DNA from: Oscillospiraceae bacterium | Lineage (GTDB): Bacteria > Bacillota > Clostridia > Oscillospirales > Oscillospiraceae | Assembly: GCA_017538775.1 (NCBI GenBank) | Contig: JAFYIF010000147.1 | Location: forward strand, 1-7,738 | Reading direction: 5' to 3' | DNA: 7,738 nt | In this document: piece by piece, positions 6,365-7,738 of the stretch | Layout: each line of letters opens with the position of its first letter | How positions within the stretch are numbered: position 1 is the first letter of the stretch | Program-made: the position numbers and the translations under genes | Notes under the pieces: model-generated | What the model was told of the DNA's origin: nothing | What the model saw: the letters and a program-made list of their open reading frames with translations, nothing else | Database searches by the model: none

Positions 6365-7380
6365 CAACCGTTCCTCCTTCCCGTCCGTTTGGCCGGGGGC
6401 GCGGGGTGATAGCGCCGGGTCCGCTCCTCCCGCTCGGCTTTCTTCTCGTATGCCTCGATGATGCGCTGGACCAGCACATGCCGCACCACGTCCGCCGCGG
6501 TCAGGCGGCAGATGGCGATGTCCTCAATGCCGTCCAGCACTCGCATGGCCTCCTTCAGGCCGCTGGGCTTGTCCCCCGGCAGGTCGATCTGGGTGATGTC
6601 CCCGGTGATGACCATCTTGCTGCCGAAGCCCATGCGGGTCAGGAACATCTTCATCTGCTCCCGGCTGGTGTTCTGGGCCTCGTCCAGGATGATGAAGCTG
6701 TCGTCCAGCGTGCGCCCGCGCATGTAGGCCAGGGGTGCCACTTCAATGTTCCCCCGCTCCAGGTATTTGTTGTAGGTCTCCGCGCCGAACATGTCGAACA
6801 GCGCGTCGTAGAGGGGGCGGAGGTAGGGGTCCACCTTGCTTTGCAGATCGCCGGGCAGAAAGCCCAGTCGCTCCCCCGCCTCCACCGCCGGGCGGGTCAG
6901 CACGATGCGGTTGACCTCCTTGGCCCGGAAGGCGGCCACCGCCGCCGCCACGGCCAGATAGGTCTTGCCCGTGCCCGCCGGACCCACGCCCAGGGTGACG
7001 GTGTGCTTGGCGATGGCCTCGCAGTAGGCCCGCTGGCCCAGGGTCTTGGCCTTCACCGGCTTGCCCTTGGCGGTGACGCAAATCACGTCCTCCGCCAGCT
7101 CGCCGATCTTGGCCTCCCGGCCCTCCCGCACCAGGTTCAACACATAGCGCACGCTCTGGCTGTCGATGGGCTCCCCACGGGCGGCCAGGGACAGCAGGCC
7201 GCTGACGGCCTTCTCCGCCAGGATGACGTTCTCCGCCTCCCCGCTGATGCGCAGCTCGCTCTCCCGGTCCGTCACCGTCACCTTCAGCGCGTCCTCAATG
7301 AGGTGTACGTTCTGGTCGAAGGAGCCGAATACGTTGATGATGTTTTCGATCCGATCTACCGCAATGATGCGTTCTGTCAT
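6364..7380 (-). CDS. phoH: PhoH-family ATPase (PhoH/YbeZ-like)
   Basis: This 338-residue protein is a PhoH-like P-loop ATPase, related to superfamily 1 helicases and often found beside ybeY; the YbeZ branch is thought to act in RNA or ribosome metabolism with YbeY. Residues about 1-110 form the N-terminal KH-like and linker region. Walker A is GPAGTGKT (133-140) with the family flank KHTVTLGVGPAGTGKTYLA (125-143); VLTRPAVEAGERLGFLPGD (160-178) and ILDEAQN (231-237, Walker B) follow, then MVITGDITQIDLP (256-268). The C-terminus ends in a basic tail (Lys/Arg-rich, about 312-338), which may bind nucleic acid. The ATG is 14 nt after the yqfD stop and is preceded by GAGGAAG. The stop overlaps ybeY. 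The annotation as phosphate-starvation inducible is historical and not supported by anything seen here. Confidence 0.96.
   Translation of the reverse strand: MTERIIAVDRIENIINVFGSFDQNVHLIEDALKVTVTDRESELRISGEAENVILAEKAVSGLLSLAARGEPIDSQSVRYVLNLVREGREAKIGELAEDVICVTAKGKPVKAKTLGQRAYCEAIAKHTVTLGVGPAGTGKTYLAVAAAVAAFRAKEVNRIVLTRPAVEAGERLGFLPGDLQSKVDPYLRPLYDALFDMFGAETYNKYLERGNIEVAPLAYMRGRTLDDSFIILDEAQNTSREQMKMFLTRMGFGSKMVITGDITQIDLPGDKPSGLKEAMRVLDGIEDIAICRLTAADVVRHVLVQRIIEAYEKKAEREERTRRYHPAPPAKRTGRRNG
6373..6377 (-). promoter_or_regulatory. Ribosome binding site that decides the ybeY start
   Basis: GGAGG on the minus strand lies 8 nt before the ATG at 6364, optimal spacing, and 5 nt before the alternative TTG at 6367. 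It sits inside the 3' end of phoH. This favours the ATG as the ybeY start. Confidence 0.75.
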
Positions 7381-7394
7381 TTGTATTTCTTCCT

Positions 7395-7738
7395 CTATTC
7401 TTCCAACTTGATGGGCGCCTCCACGGCGATGTTCTCGGTGCAGGTGGCCCGGAGGACCACGGTGAGGCGGTCGCCCAAGCGCAGAGCGGTGAATTCCTCC
7501 GTGCGGATGACGCCCTCCCCGTCCAACTCCCGCAGCAGCCGTTCGTGCAGCTCCGCCTCCATGCCCTGCCGGGCCAGCTTGCAGTCCAGCTCCGCCTCTA
7601 CCGGGGTCCAGGGGGTCTCTGTCTCCCGGACCAGGCGCAGCGGCAGGGTGAACAGGCCCGGGACGGACAGGGTCCAGACTGTGCTTATCATATCACAGTT
7701 CTCCCCGGAAATGCTACTGTTTCGATAAAGATTCAGGC
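7395..7738 (-). CDS. yqfD: YqfD sporulation protein, C-terminal part (cut by window edge)
   Basis: The frame is open from the right window edge to the TAG at 7395, giving about 113 residues. It reads LNLYRNSSISGENCDMIS near the edge, which resembles the conserved N-L-Y-x-N-S-S-I-P-Y-E-N-Y-D region of YqfD. It continues with LPLRLVRETETPW, a charged helix-rich EAELHERLLREL stretch, and a final beta-type VVLRATCTENIAVEAPI end. YqfD is a membrane-anchored protein (about 400 residues in Bacillus) needed for sporulation and under mother-cell control; it lies directly upstream of phoH in Bacillus and Clostridia, as here. The N-terminal part with the transmembrane segment is outside the window. An ATG at 7691 is internal, not a start. 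Identification rests on position plus partial motif match. Confidence 0.8.
   Translation of the reverse strand, partial: LNLYRNSSISGENCDMISTVWTLSVPGLFTLPLRLVRETETPWTPVEAELDCKLARQGMEAELHERLLRELDGEGVIRTEEFTALRLGDRLTVVLRATCTENIAVEAPIKLEE

Noticed and set aside
6365..6367. TTG as an alternative ybeY start
   Set aside because: The ATG one codon later has better spacing to GGAGG and makes a TGATG overlap like the next junction.
7687..7692. TATGAT on the minus strand as a possible -10 box for phoH
   Set aside because: It lies inside yqfD coding sequence and no reasonable -35 box is found at 16-18 nt upstream.
6406..7728. Plus-strand open frame of 440 codons opposite phoH and yqfD
   Set aside because: Antisense shadow of phoH; no motif, and no plus-strand promoter or ribosome binding site was seen.

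Overview
All genes in this window lie on the minus strand. The DNA is very GC-rich. The gene set is that of a high-GC, spore-forming Firmicute of the class Clostridia, most likely Oscillospirales (the Flavonifractor/Lawsonibacter type of gut bacterium). That placement is an inference from gene content (YqfD, YqzL, MutS2, a Ser46-type HPr-like protein), the GC level and general family knowledge, not from a database search.

In the direction of transcription (right to left) the first block is a tightly packed housekeeping operon: yqfD (C-terminal end only, cut by the window edge), phoH, ybeY, a small MNT-type nucleotidyltransferase, era, yqzL, recO and mutS2. It resembles the Bacillus-type yqfD-phoH-...-ybeY-...-era-yqzL-recO neighbourhood. 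The pgpH/yqfF, dgkA and cdd genes found there in Bacillus are absent, and a nucleotidyltransferase sits between ybeY and era. Junctions are extremely tight: TGATG overlaps at phoH/ybeY and ybeY/nucleotidyltransferase, an 11-nt overlap at nucleotidyltransferase/era, and 1 nt between recO and mutS2. Themes are rRNA maturation and ribosome quality control (YbeY, Era, MutS2, perhaps PhoH), DNA repair (RecO) and sporulation (YqfD). recO is broken by an apparent one-base deletion near 4043-4045.

After mutS2 a consensus SigA promoter (TTGACG, 17 nt, TATGAT, extended -10, A-rich upstream DNA) begins a second unit: an HPr/Crh-like protein with Tyr in place of the phosphorylated His15 but with Ser46 kept, then uvrC (first 261 residues, cut by the left window edge). 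Between them lie a perfect 11-bp inverted repeat, which may be a terminator or attenuator, and a 14-bp GC palindrome beside the uvrC ribosome binding site.

No tRNA, rRNA, CRISPR array, insertion sequence or phage gene was seen, and no gap exceeds about 110 bases. No wholly new system is evident. The points most worth a second look are the Tyr15 HPr-like protein, the solitary nucleotidyltransferase in an essential operon, the frameshifted recO, and the two structured elements in front of uvrC.
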